Assembly: GCA_947450365.1 (NCBI GenBank)
Contig: CANFVE010000010.1
Location: 1-64,000 of the forward strand
Direction: 5' to 3'
Length of the DNA stretch: 64,000 nt
Origin: Cytophagaceae bacterium
GTDB taxonomy: Bacteria > Bacteroidota > Bacteroidia > Cytophagales > Spirosomataceae
In this document: positions 36,264-43,352 of the stretch, one piece after another
How the letters are laid out: every line of letters begins with the position of its first letter
Position numbering within the stretch: position 1 is the first letter of the stretch
Translations under genes and position numbers: made by a program
Notes under the pieces: generated by a model
What the model saw: the letters and a program-made list of their open reading frames with translations, nothing else
The model's database searches: none
Told to the model about the DNA's origin: nothing

Positions 36264-37331
36264 TTGATTCACCCATTTTCTTCGACCCTTCTTACCTGGT
36301 ATCAAGCCCATGCGCGTGATTTGCCTTGGCGAAATACGAAGGACCCCTATGTGATTTGGTTGTCGGAGGTCGTACTCCAACAAACCCGCATCGCCCAAGG
36401 TACGCCCTATTTTCACGCCCTTTTACACGCTTTTCCCTCTGTGCACGAGTTAGCTGAGGCTGACGAGGCAACCTTATTCCGGATTTGGCAAGGGTTGGGG
36501 TATTATAGCCGGGCGCGAAATCTGCATAAAACAGCGAAATACATCGCCGCGAACGGAGGAATTTTCCCAAATAACTATGCGGAATTAATCAAATTGCCCG
36601 GCATCGGCCCCTACACCGCTGCGGCGATTTCCTCATTTGCCTTTGGTGAACCCAAGCCTGTGGTGGATGGAAATGTGTTTCGAATTCTCGCTCGGTATTT
36701 TGGTGTCGAAACGGATATTTTGCATGCTTCCGCACGTAAAATTTTCACGGAGTTGGCCGAAGGGCTGATTCCGGCGGATCATGCGGCAACGTTTAATCAG
36801 GCCATCATGGAATTTGGCTCCCTTCAATGTAGCCCAGTTCCTCAATGTGCTTCTTGCCCCCTCCAGCCTTCATGTGTAGCCTATGCCACTGATCGCACGC
36901 AAATGCTACCGGTCAAGTCTAAGAAAAAACCTGTTCGGGAGCGATACTTGGCTTATTTTATTTTTGAATACCAAGGAAAAATTTGGGTGCGCCAGCGTAC
37001 CCAAAAGGATATTTGGGCAGGCTTATGGGAATTTTATCTCGTGGAATTACCGGATTTGGGGCCAAGTTTAGATGTTTTGTCCAAAGACCCTTGCGTAGGA
37101 CCTTGGTTTACCGAGTTGGATGCCTTTGCCCTAAAAGCACCCGCGCCTCATTTATTAAGTCATCAAAAACTGATTTCAAAGGCTTGGCATATCCAAGTTC
37201 CTGATCATTTTGAGATGCCCCAATCGGATGAATATCAGTGGATTGAGCCCCAGGACTTTAAAAACCTTGGTAAGCCGGTTTTGTTATTAAATCTGATAAC
37301 TGATAATCTTTCGTTGCAAGAATTATTTTAA
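36264..37331 (+). CDS. mutY: A/G-specific adenine DNA glycosylase
   Basis: MutY removes adenine mispaired with 8-oxoguanine. WYQAHARDLPWRNTKDPYVI and WLSEVVLQQTRIAQGTPYF (catalytic Glu) start the fold. The helix-hairpin-helix is LPGIGPYTAAAISSF and the catalytic Asp lies in VVDGNVFRILARYF. The 4Fe-4S cysteines read C-X5-C-X2-C-X5-C (CSPVPQCASCPLQPSC), one residue shorter in the first gap than the usual C-X6-C. A NUDIX-like domain ends the 355 residues. Translation starts at TTG 36264, because an in-frame stop lies just upstream and the nearby ATG is out of frame. Confidence 0.93.
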   Translation: MIHPFSSTLLTWYQAHARDLPWRNTKDPYVIWLSEVVLQQTRIAQGTPYFHALLHAFPSVHELAEADEATLFRIWQGLGYYSRARNLHKTAKYIAANGGIFPNNYAELIKLPGIGPYTAAAISSFAFGEPKPVVDGNVFRILARYFGVETDILHASARKIFTELAEGLIPADHAATFNQAIMEFGSLQCSPVPQCASCPLQPSCVAYATDRTQMLPVKSKKKPVRERYLAYFIFEYQGKIWVRQRTQKDIWAGLWEFYLVELPDLGPSLDVLSKDPCVGPWFTELDAFALKAPAPHLLSHQKLISKAWHIQVPDHFEMPQSDEYQWIEPQDFKNLGKPVLLLNLITDNLSLQELF

Positions 37332-37342
37332 ATTTACCTATG

Positions 37343-37350
37343 TACCTTTG
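37343..37350 (+). promoter_or_regulatory. -7 promoter element TACCTTTG for ssb
   Basis: A TAnnTTTG match 48 nt upstream of the ssb ATG at 37399. It overlaps the alternative upstream in-frame start at 37348 and so argues against it. Confidence 0.5.
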
Positions 37351-37398
37351 GGTTTGACAAGGAGCCTTGTCGACCTAACACACAAAACATTCAACAAT

Positions 37399-37860
37399 AT
37401 GGCAGGCGTAAATAAAGTTATTTTATTGGGCAATTTGGGCAGCGATCCGGAGGTGAGAGCGTTACCCAGTGGTGTAAAAGTGGCGAATATTAATATCGCA
37501 ACTTCCGAGGCATATACCGGAAAAGATGGTCAACGCGTAGAACAAACCGAATGGCATCGTGTCGAATTATGGGATAATTTAGCCACCATCGCCGAGCAAT
37601 ACCTAAAAAAAGGAAATCAGGTCTATATCGAAGGTAAAATTCGCTCGGAAGAATGGCAAGATAAATCAGGCGTAACCATGCGAGGCTATCGGATTCGGGC
37701 CACTTCGATGAATTTAATCGGAGGACGAAATGAAAGACCCAGTGGAGATTCGCCAGAGGCTCGTCCAAAACCAGAACCCGTTTCGTTCGGAAATCCAGAG
37801 GCTCCCAAGTCCCAAGCATTTCCTCCTTTAATGACCGAAGGCGACGACCTTCCATTTTAA
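37399..37860 (+). CDS. ssb: Single-stranded DNA-binding protein
   Basis: SSB coats single-stranded DNA in replication and repair. MAGVNKVILLGNLGSDPEVR is the canonical N-terminus and fixes the start at 37399. ANINIATSEAYTGKDGQRVE, the ETEWHRVELW-type strand (EQTEWHRVELW) and GNQVYIEGKIRSEEWQDK complete the OB fold (about 1-105). A Pro/Gly-rich linker ends in the conserved acidic tip GDDLPF, which recruits partners. At 153 residues it is standard. The order mutY-ssb-gldE is familiar from Bacteroidota. Confidence 0.96.
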   Translation: MAGVNKVILLGNLGSDPEVRALPSGVKVANINIATSEAYTGKDGQRVEQTEWHRVELWDNLATIAEQYLKKGNQVYIEGKIRSEEWQDKSGVTMRGYRIRATSMNLIGGRNERPSGDSPEARPKPEPVSFGNPEAPKSQAFPPLMTEGDDLPF

Positions 37861-37870
37861 ATTTTATGAC

Positions 37871-37907
37871 AAAAAAGGGAATCTGACCAAATCTTATTCC
37901 CTTTTTT
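37871..37907 (+). terminator. Terminator after ssb
   Basis: AAAAAAGGGAAT (37871-37882) pairs with ATTCCCTTTTTT (37896-37907) across 13 nt, with a T-run at the end. Confidence 0.85.
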
Positions 37908-37938
37908 GTAAATTTGCGCTCAATAGTGCACATAAATT

Positions 37939-39282
37939 ATGGATGCCGACCCCTATCCGAGTAGCTTATTCTTGATGCTTGACCCTTCGGTCAGTTTTAG
38001 TACGCTGTTGCTTATCACCGTCATTTTATTGACTTTGTTGCTTCTTTCTGCGCTTTTGGCCGGGTCGGAAGTAGCCTTTTTCTCCTTGAATGCAGAACAA
38101 CGAATCAGCCTGCGAGAAAGCGACGGAAAATCTGAAAAGGCAGTCAGTCATTTGTTGGATAAACCCCAACAACTTCTTGCCACCCTCCTCATTTCCATCA
38201 ATTTTGTCAATATTATCTTCATTACGCTAGCTAATTACCTGACAGAACTCGTCATGGGACCCCAATCGGTGGGAACGCTTATCGTGACTTTGTTTTTGTT
38301 ATTCGGCGTCACCTTTATTATTACGTTTTTTGGGGAATTGATCCCTAAAGTTTGGGCTCAGCAAAATAATTTGAATTTTGCACGCTATTCTGCCCCGCTG
38401 ATTGAGTTTTTTACATTTATTTTTATGCCCCTATCGAAGGTATTGTTGGGGATTTCAGGATTAATCGAAAAAAGAGTTCAGAAAAAATCTTACACGCTCA
38501 CAACTCATGAATTAAATCAGGCTTTAGAAATCACGACCGATGAAAATACGTCTGAACGTGAAAAGGATATTTTACGTGGGATTTTGAATTTTGGAAATAC
38601 CTCGGTGAAATCAGTCATGCGGGCGCGCAGGGACATTATGGCCTTGGATACGGACATGGATTTTCATGAATTGATGGATAAAATCAATAAAAACGGCTAT
38701 TCGAGGATTCCGGTGTATAGCGAGACCATTGATAAAATTGAGGGGATATTATATATCAAAGATTTATTGAAGGATTTGGATCAAGATGAGAATTTTGATT
38801 GGGTTTCTTTGTTGCATCAGCCCTTTTTTGTCCCTGAAAATAAAAAAATCGATGACCTTTTGTATGACTTTCAAGAGAAGCGTGTGCACATGGCGATCGT
38901 CGTCAATGAATATGGTGAGACGGAGGGATTGGTGACAATGGAGGATATCATCGAGGAAATTGTCGGGGAAATCAATGATGAATTCGATGACGAGGAAGTG
39001 GATTATAAGAAATTGGATGAGCAGAATTACCTCTTTGAGGCAAAAACTTCGATCAATGATTTTTGCCGGGTGTTCGACATCGATGTCTCATTTTTTGAAA
39101 AGGGAAAAGGGGAAAGTGAGACATTGGGGGGCTTATTGATTGAATTGTTTGGTCGAATTCCAAATTCAAATGAGGAAATTTCCTTTGAATCCTTTTTGTT
39201 TCGTGTGCAATCCGTGGATACCCGGCGAATAAAAAAAATCAAGGTTACTCTTCAACAAAATCCAAGCCATGAGACAGTCTAA
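37939..39282 (+). CDS. gldE: Gliding-motility-associated protein GldE (CNNM/CorC-type, CBS domains)
   Basis: A 447-residue inner-membrane protein. A DUF21 domain with four membrane segments (about 15-180, LLALLLSALLAGSEVAFFS-like start and LFGVTFIITFFGELIPKVWA) is followed by two CBS domains (VKSVMRARRDIMALDTDMDF; FVPENKKIDDLLYDFQEKRV) and a CorC/HlyC C-terminal domain. The position after mutY and ssb matches gldE of gliding Bacteroidota. GldE was originally linked to gliding in Flavobacterium; its relatives transport Mg or Co. gldD, usually next, is not found here. Confidence 0.82.
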   Translation: MDADPYPSSLFLMLDPSVSFSTLLLITVILLTLLLLSALLAGSEVAFFSLNAEQRISLRESDGKSEKAVSHLLDKPQQLLATLLISINFVNIIFITLANYLTELVMGPQSVGTLIVTLFLLFGVTFIITFFGELIPKVWAQQNNLNFARYSAPLIEFFTFIFMPLSKVLLGISGLIEKRVQKKSYTLTTHELNQALEITTDENTSEREKDILRGILNFGNTSVKSVMRARRDIMALDTDMDFHELMDKINKNGYSRIPVYSETIDKIEGILYIKDLLKDLDQDENFDWVSLLHQPFFVPENKKIDDLLYDFQEKRVHMAIVVNEYGETEGLVTMEDIIEEIVGEINDEFDDEEVDYKKLDEQNYLFEAKTSINDFCRVFDIDVSFFEKGKGESETLGGLLIELFGRIPNSNEEISFESFLFRVQSVDTRRIKKIKVTLQQNPSHETV

Positions 39283-40222
39283 GACAGGATTTTTCGTATG
39301 TCTCATGTTCCTGGTGCTGGCTTGTGAAAAACCAGCCCCTACGCCCACGCCGCCAGTTCCGGTCGTTGAATCAACCTACGAAAATGTACAGGACAGGGGC
39401 TTGTTGGAAAACGCCCAACTTGACGAAGCCTCTGGCCTAGCCGCAAGTCGATTAAATCGTGGCTATTTGTGGTCACACAATGATTCAGGGGATAAAAATC
39501 GAATTTTTTTGTTTGATACCTATGGAAAAGGTAAATATGAATTTACGATTCAAGGTGCGGAAAATAGAGATTGGGAGGATATGGCCGTCGTTAAAGAAGC
39601 GGATGGGTCAGCGACGATTTATGTGGCAGATTTTGGCGATAATAATTCATCTTATAGTTCCTATGCGATTTATTGGTTTAAAGAACCCGTGATTTCTGCG
39701 AGTACTCCGGCGTCGAATACCATCACCCAAGTAAATAAGGTGACATTTACGGTATCGGATGGATCGCGGGATATGGAATGTTTACTGGTAGACCAACAAA
39801 GCAAAGACCTCTTCATCATCTCCAAGCGCGAAACACAAAAGCAATTATATAAAATTGCCGCGGCGAATATGGTCGCTGGATCGACAACCAAAGCGGAATT
39901 CATTCAAAAATTGGACAATATTTCCCAGCCTTTTTCCAGCGCGGCCCAAGTCATTCAAGGATTTTACATCACAGCAGGTTCAGTTTCGCCGGATAATACG
40001 GAGATTTTAGTGAAGAATTATTTGGAAATCTATTATTGGAAACGCAAGGAAGGTGAAACGATTCCGCAGGCCTTGGCGCGTCAGGCAAAAACGGTTCCTT
40101 ATCAAATGGAACCGCAGGGCGAAGGCATCACCTTTGCAGAAGATGGAGGAGGGTATTATACGATTTCAGAATCCGCGGATGGCTCTAGCCCCGTGCATCT
40201 ATTCTTTTACAAGAAAAAATAA
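39269..40222 (+). CDS. Lipoprotein of unknown function
   Basis: A 317-residue lipoprotein with lipobox LVLACEK (cysteine near residue 18), a proline-rich linker (KPAPTPTPPVP) and a beta-rich mature domain. Blocks such as NRGYLWSHNDSGDKNRIFLF, NRDWEDMAVVKEADGSATIY and VADFGDNNSSYSSYAIYWF suggest a beta-propeller, possibly metal-binding. I do not recognise a named family. It overlaps the end of gldE by 14 nt, occupying the place where gldD is often found, but has no GldD similarity that I can see. It meets the uvrD gene end to end. Confidence 0.7.
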   Translation: MRQSKTGFFVCLMFLVLACEKPAPTPTPPVPVVESTYENVQDRGLLENAQLDEASGLAASRLNRGYLWSHNDSGDKNRIFLFDTYGKGKYEFTIQGAENRDWEDMAVVKEADGSATIYVADFGDNNSSYSSYAIYWFKEPVISASTPASNTITQVNKVTFTVSDGSRDMECLLVDQQSKDLFIISKRETQKQLYKIAAANMVAGSTTKAEFIQKLDNISQPFSSAAQVIQGFYITAGSVSPDNTEILVKNYLEIYYWKRKEGETIPQALARQAKTVPYQMEPQGEGITFAEDGGGYYTISESADGSSPVHLFFYKKK

Positions 40223-42508
40223 TTATTCGACGACCATCAGTTTCGCAAAACTTAATAAAAGCACTTTCTCGCCCACACCCTTTTCGAAATCAATGTGCGC
40301 TTTTCGTTCCGCGCCATTAACTTCTAATTTTTTGATAAGGCCAAATCCGAATTTTTGATGTTCTACCCGCTGGCCTTCTTGAAGATTTTCCGGTGCGGTT
40401 TGTTTGAATTCGGCGGAAGGAACGTGTTGATAATTGGTATTTTGTTTGGGCTTTTGGATGAGTTGGGCCGCGGAAGCACTTCCTGCCGTGGATTTTTCCA
40501 CAAAACCCGTTTTCTGAACGGGTCGAAACGCACTCGTATCTTTTTTCCCTTGGACTTTGGCCATTTTCAAGTAGGTGGAATCCAATTCATTTAGGAATCG
40601 ACTAGGTTCACAACTCTTCAGTCGGCCAAACTGATATCTCGATTCCGCATAGGAAATCATTAATTTTTTCTCCGCACGCGTGATGGCTACGTAAAAAAGG
40701 CGACGTTCTTCTTCGAGATCGGCCTGGCTTTGCAGCATCATTTGGCTTGGGAACAGGTCCTCTTCCAAACCGACTAAGAAAACGTGTTTGAATTCTAGGC
40801 CTTTTGCGGAATGGACCGTCATGAGCGTGACTTTGTCGCGGTCGTTGGGGTCTTCGTTCGTGTCGGCATTGGTCAACAAAGACACTGATTGCAAAAATGT
40901 CCCCAAAGATTTGTCCTCATTTTCTTCAGAATCTACGAATTGCTTGATGGCATTTAGTAATTCTTGCAAGTTTTGGTAGCGCGCTAAACCTTCTACTGTT
41001 TTATCTTCATAAAGTTCGCGTACGAGCCCAGATGCTTTTGCGACATGAGAGGCAACTTCATAGGCATCTTTTTGTTCGACTTCGACGAGGAGTTTGAAGG
41101 ACTTAATGAGGTCCGCAAATTGTTCGATGGGTGCGCTGCCGCGATTGCCTTGAAATTGATTGATATTAGAAACCACATCCCAAATCGACATTTGATTTTC
41201 GGCCGCTGTCACGGCGATTTTCGCGATGGTGGTGTCTCCGATACCGCGTTTAGGGAGGTTAATGATGCGTTTAAATGCTTCTTCGTCGTTTTGATTGACC
41301 ACAAAACGGAGGTAGGCGAGGACATCTTTGATTTCTTTTCGTTGGTAAAAAGAAAGTCCTCCGACGATTCGGTATTTGATGTTTAGTCGGCGCAAAGATT
41401 CTTCAAAAGATCTTGATTGGGCGTTTGTTCGATAAAGGATGGCGAAATCGGCCCAGGTAAAGCTGACTTCCTTTTGTCGGGTTTCGAAAATCGTGGAGGC
41501 GATGAGTCGACCTTCCTCGTTATCGGAACTGGCGCGGATGATTTCGATTTGGTCACCTTCTTCGTTGGACGTAAAGACGTCTTTTTTCAATTGGCTTTTA
41601 TTGCGCGAAATGATGGAATTCGCCACGGCCACGATCGCTTTGGTGGAGCGGTAATTTTCCTCCAGTTTGATGGTGGTTAAATCAGCATAATCGCGTTCGA
41701 AATTCAGGATATTTTGAATATCGGCGCCTCGGAAGGCGTAGATGCTTTGGGCATCGTCCCCTACGACGCAGATATTTTGGTTGACAGCGGCTAATTTTTT
41801 GGTAATAAGGTATTGGGAGACGTTGGTGTCCTGAAACTCGTCGACCATGACGTGTTTAAATTTGTGTTGGTATTTATTCAATACATCCAAATGGTCCCGG
41901 AATAGGATGTTTGTTTGAAAAAGTAAATCGTCGAAATCCATGGCGTTTGCTTGGAAGCAACGGGCGCTATAGCTTTTGTACAGCTGGCCCATCATCGGAA
42001 TTTTCGCCAGTCGGTCTTCGTGTTCGAGGACGGAGGAGCCGAGGTATTGTTCGGGGCCGATGAGCCGATTTTTCGCGTTGGAAATTCGGTTAAGCACCAA
42101 ATTCACTTTATATACCTTGTCATCAAGATTTTGTTCTTTGATGAGGGCTCGAATGAGTGATTTGGAATCGTCGGTATCGTAAATGGAGAAGTTGGACGTA
42201 TAGCCTAGTCGTTCGCCTTCGAAGCGGAGGATTTTGGCAAAAATGGAGTGAAAAGTACCCATCCAAATGTTTTTGGCTTGGGAACCGATGACAGATTCGA
42301 TCCGGTGACGCATTTCGCCAGCGGCTTTGTTGGTAAATGTCAATAAAAGGATCGAAAAAGGATCCACCCCATGCTGAATCAAATAGGCAGTTCGGTAGGT
42401 AAGTACCCGTGTTTTGCCTGATCCGGCACCTGCAATGATCATCAGGGGGCCGTCCATGTGCTGAACAGCTTTCCGCTGGGGGTCATTTAATCCTTCCAAA
42501 AAATCCAT
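40223..42508 (-). CDS. UvrD/PcrA-type DNA helicase
   Basis: A 761-residue 3'-5' superfamily 1 helicase for repair and replication restart. Motif I is GAGSGKTRVLTYR (about 27-39), motif Ia LTFTNKAAGEMR, motif II VDEFQDTN near 218, motif III GDDAQSIYAFRGAD, motif IV EENYRST, motif V VTLMTVHSAKGLEFKHVFLV and motif VI FYVAITRAEKKL. A tail (about 690-761, GQRVEHQKFGFGLIKKLEVN) is the tudor-like domain that PcrA uses to bind RNA polymerase. The -7 box lies 30 nt upstream. Confidence 0.94.
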   Translation of the reverse strand: MDFLEGLNDPQRKAVQHMDGPLMIIAGAGSGKTRVLTYRTAYLIQHGVDPFSILLLTFTNKAAGEMRHRIESVIGSQAKNIWMGTFHSIFAKILRFEGERLGYTSNFSIYDTDDSKSLIRALIKEQNLDDKVYKVNLVLNRISNAKNRLIGPEQYLGSSVLEHEDRLAKIPMMGQLYKSYSARCFQANAMDFDDLLFQTNILFRDHLDVLNKYQHKFKHVMVDEFQDTNVSQYLITKKLAAVNQNICVVGDDAQSIYAFRGADIQNILNFERDYADLTTIKLEENYRSTKAIVAVANSIISRNKSQLKKDVFTSNEEGDQIEIIRASSDNEEGRLIASTIFETRQKEVSFTWADFAILYRTNAQSRSFEESLRRLNIKYRIVGGLSFYQRKEIKDVLAYLRFVVNQNDEEAFKRIINLPKRGIGDTTIAKIAVTAAENQMSIWDVVSNINQFQGNRGSAPIEQFADLIKSFKLLVEVEQKDAYEVASHVAKASGLVRELYEDKTVEGLARYQNLQELLNAIKQFVDSEENEDKSLGTFLQSVSLLTNADTNEDPNDRDKVTLMTVHSAKGLEFKHVFLVGLEEDLFPSQMMLQSQADLEEERRLFYVAITRAEKKLMISYAESRYQFGRLKSCEPSRFLNELDSTYLKMAKVQGKKDTSAFRPVQKTGFVEKSTAGSASAAQLIQKPKQNTNYQHVPSAEFKQTAPENLQEGQRVEHQKFGFGLIKKLEVNGAERKAHIDFEKGVGEKVLLLSFAKLMVVE

Positions 42509-42538
42509 ATGCGTCTAAAATGTGGGTACTAAGGGCGA

Positions 42539-42546
42539 CAAAAATA
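42539..42546 (-). promoter_or_regulatory. -7 promoter element TATTTTTG for the helicase gene
   Basis: A minus-strand TAnnTTTG match 30 nt upstream of the helicase ATG (42508). The -33 region shows no clear TTTG. Confidence 0.4.
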
Positions 42547-42592
42547 GGAAAAAAGGATGGGTTTTTGGCTGAAAAAATTGATTTAAATCCAT

Positions 42593-42620
42593 AAAAAAAA
42601 GACACAGAATATCTGTGCCC
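42593..42620 (-). terminator. Terminator of the small secreted-protein gene
   Basis: On the minus strand GCACAGA and TCTGTGTC flank a 3-nt loop and run into eight T. It lies about 35 nt after the stop codon at 42653. Confidence 0.85.
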
Positions 42621-42652
42621 TTTTCCCTTAATCTTTCACTTGAAATGCTAAA

Positions 42653-43009
42653 CTACTGAATCGCAACCATGTCGCGTTTTACCTCAGTTTGTATACTAAA
42701 GGTTTTGGATTTCAACAGATTTTTACGCGCATCTAAAATGTCCATGCGATAAGCCCCATCGACTAAATTCGCAAAACTGAACATCTTTTTATGTGTAATC
42801 GCTTCGCTGTGAATTAGGTTATTTTCAGCATCATATATCGTTACAATTAATTGCGTTTTCAATTCTGGACTGACTAAGAATTTCAATTTCCCTACGTGTT
42901 CGATCGAAACAGGTAGCGACAGCTCTGCCGCAGTGGCAGCAGATGAAAGGGACAACAAAGCAGCGAATGCATACGCTGCGATTGAGTTTTTGGTGATGAA
43001 ATTTTTCAT
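42653..43009 (-). CDS. Small secreted protein of unknown function
   Basis: A 118-residue protein with a signal peptide (YAFAALLSLSSAATAAE, cleavage near residue 28). The mature part of about 90 residues is all-beta in character: HVGKLKFLVSPELKTQLIVT, YDAENNLIHSEAITHKKMFS, FANLVDGAYRMDILDARKNL. This resembles the Ig-like strand pattern of short Bacteroidota proteins and T9SS-type domains, but no sorting-signal motif is clear. It is monocistronic with its own promoter and terminator. The function is unknown. Confidence 0.75.
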   Translation of the reverse strand: MKNFITKNSIAAYAFAALLSLSSAATAAELSLPVSIEHVGKLKFLVSPELKTQLIVTIYDAENNLIHSEAITHKKMFSFANLVDGAYRMDILDARKNLLKSKTFSIQTEVKRDMVAIQ

Positions 43010-43032
43010 ACTGTTTAATTTTTTTACTTAGG

Positions 43033-43087
43033 CGGAAATATTTCCGTTTTCTTGTCTCAAATCTAGACGTTTAAAATGAACTCCAAA
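43033..43087 (-). promoter_or_regulatory. Promoter plus 14-bp palindrome upstream of the small secreted-protein gene
   Basis: On the minus strand TTTG (43084-43087), 18 nt, then TAGATTTG (43058-43065) form a promoter. Just downstream is the perfect palindrome CGGAAATATTTCCG (43033-43046), located at the expected transcript start. It may be an operator or a 5' hairpin of the mRNA. Confidence 0.5.
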
Positions 43088-43258
43088 TTAAATCCGTGTA
43101 AAATTTAAATTTTCCAAGAAAGTTCTTCTATAAAAAATTATATTTCTTCGAATTGTGCAAAAATTATACTTGAAATTTAGTTTTATTCGTTATTTGCCAT
43201 TAAAATTTTCACTCCTAAAAATCCATGTTAACAAATTGTTACGAAGGGGCTTCTTTTT

Positions 43259-43325
43259 TTAACAATTTGGTTAAAAGTTCATAATGTTTGGTTAACGAGT
43301 TGGTCTAAGCGGCGGGCTAATTTTG
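43259..43325 (+). promoter_or_regulatory. Pho-box-like promoter of the first TonB receptor gene
   Basis: TTAACA (43259-43264) and TTAACG (43292-43297) are 33 bp apart (three times 11). The second is followed by exactly 20 nt and the -7 element TAATTTTG (43318-43325). The ATG follows 27 nt later. A further TTAACA lies at 43228, out of register. The hexamer takes the place of the -33 box, as in activator-dependent promoters. The same layout occurs at 48997-49063. Confidence 0.5.
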
Positions 43326-43352
43326 CATCGAAAAAAAACACCAAAATCATTT

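Larger units (their letters stand above)
43010..43352. other. Intergenic region with two divergent promoters
   Basis: This 343-nt AT-rich region holds no gene. It contains the promoter and palindrome of the minus-strand small secreted gene (43033-43087), a 13-bp palindrome TAACAAATTGTTA (43229-43241), and the TTAACA-type promoter of the TonB receptor gene (43259-43325). Confidence 0.75.

Noticed and set aside
40355-42182. Several plus-strand frames of 60-110 residues opposite the helicase gene
   Set aside because: All are antisense to conserved helicase motifs and have no own start context or protein-like composition.
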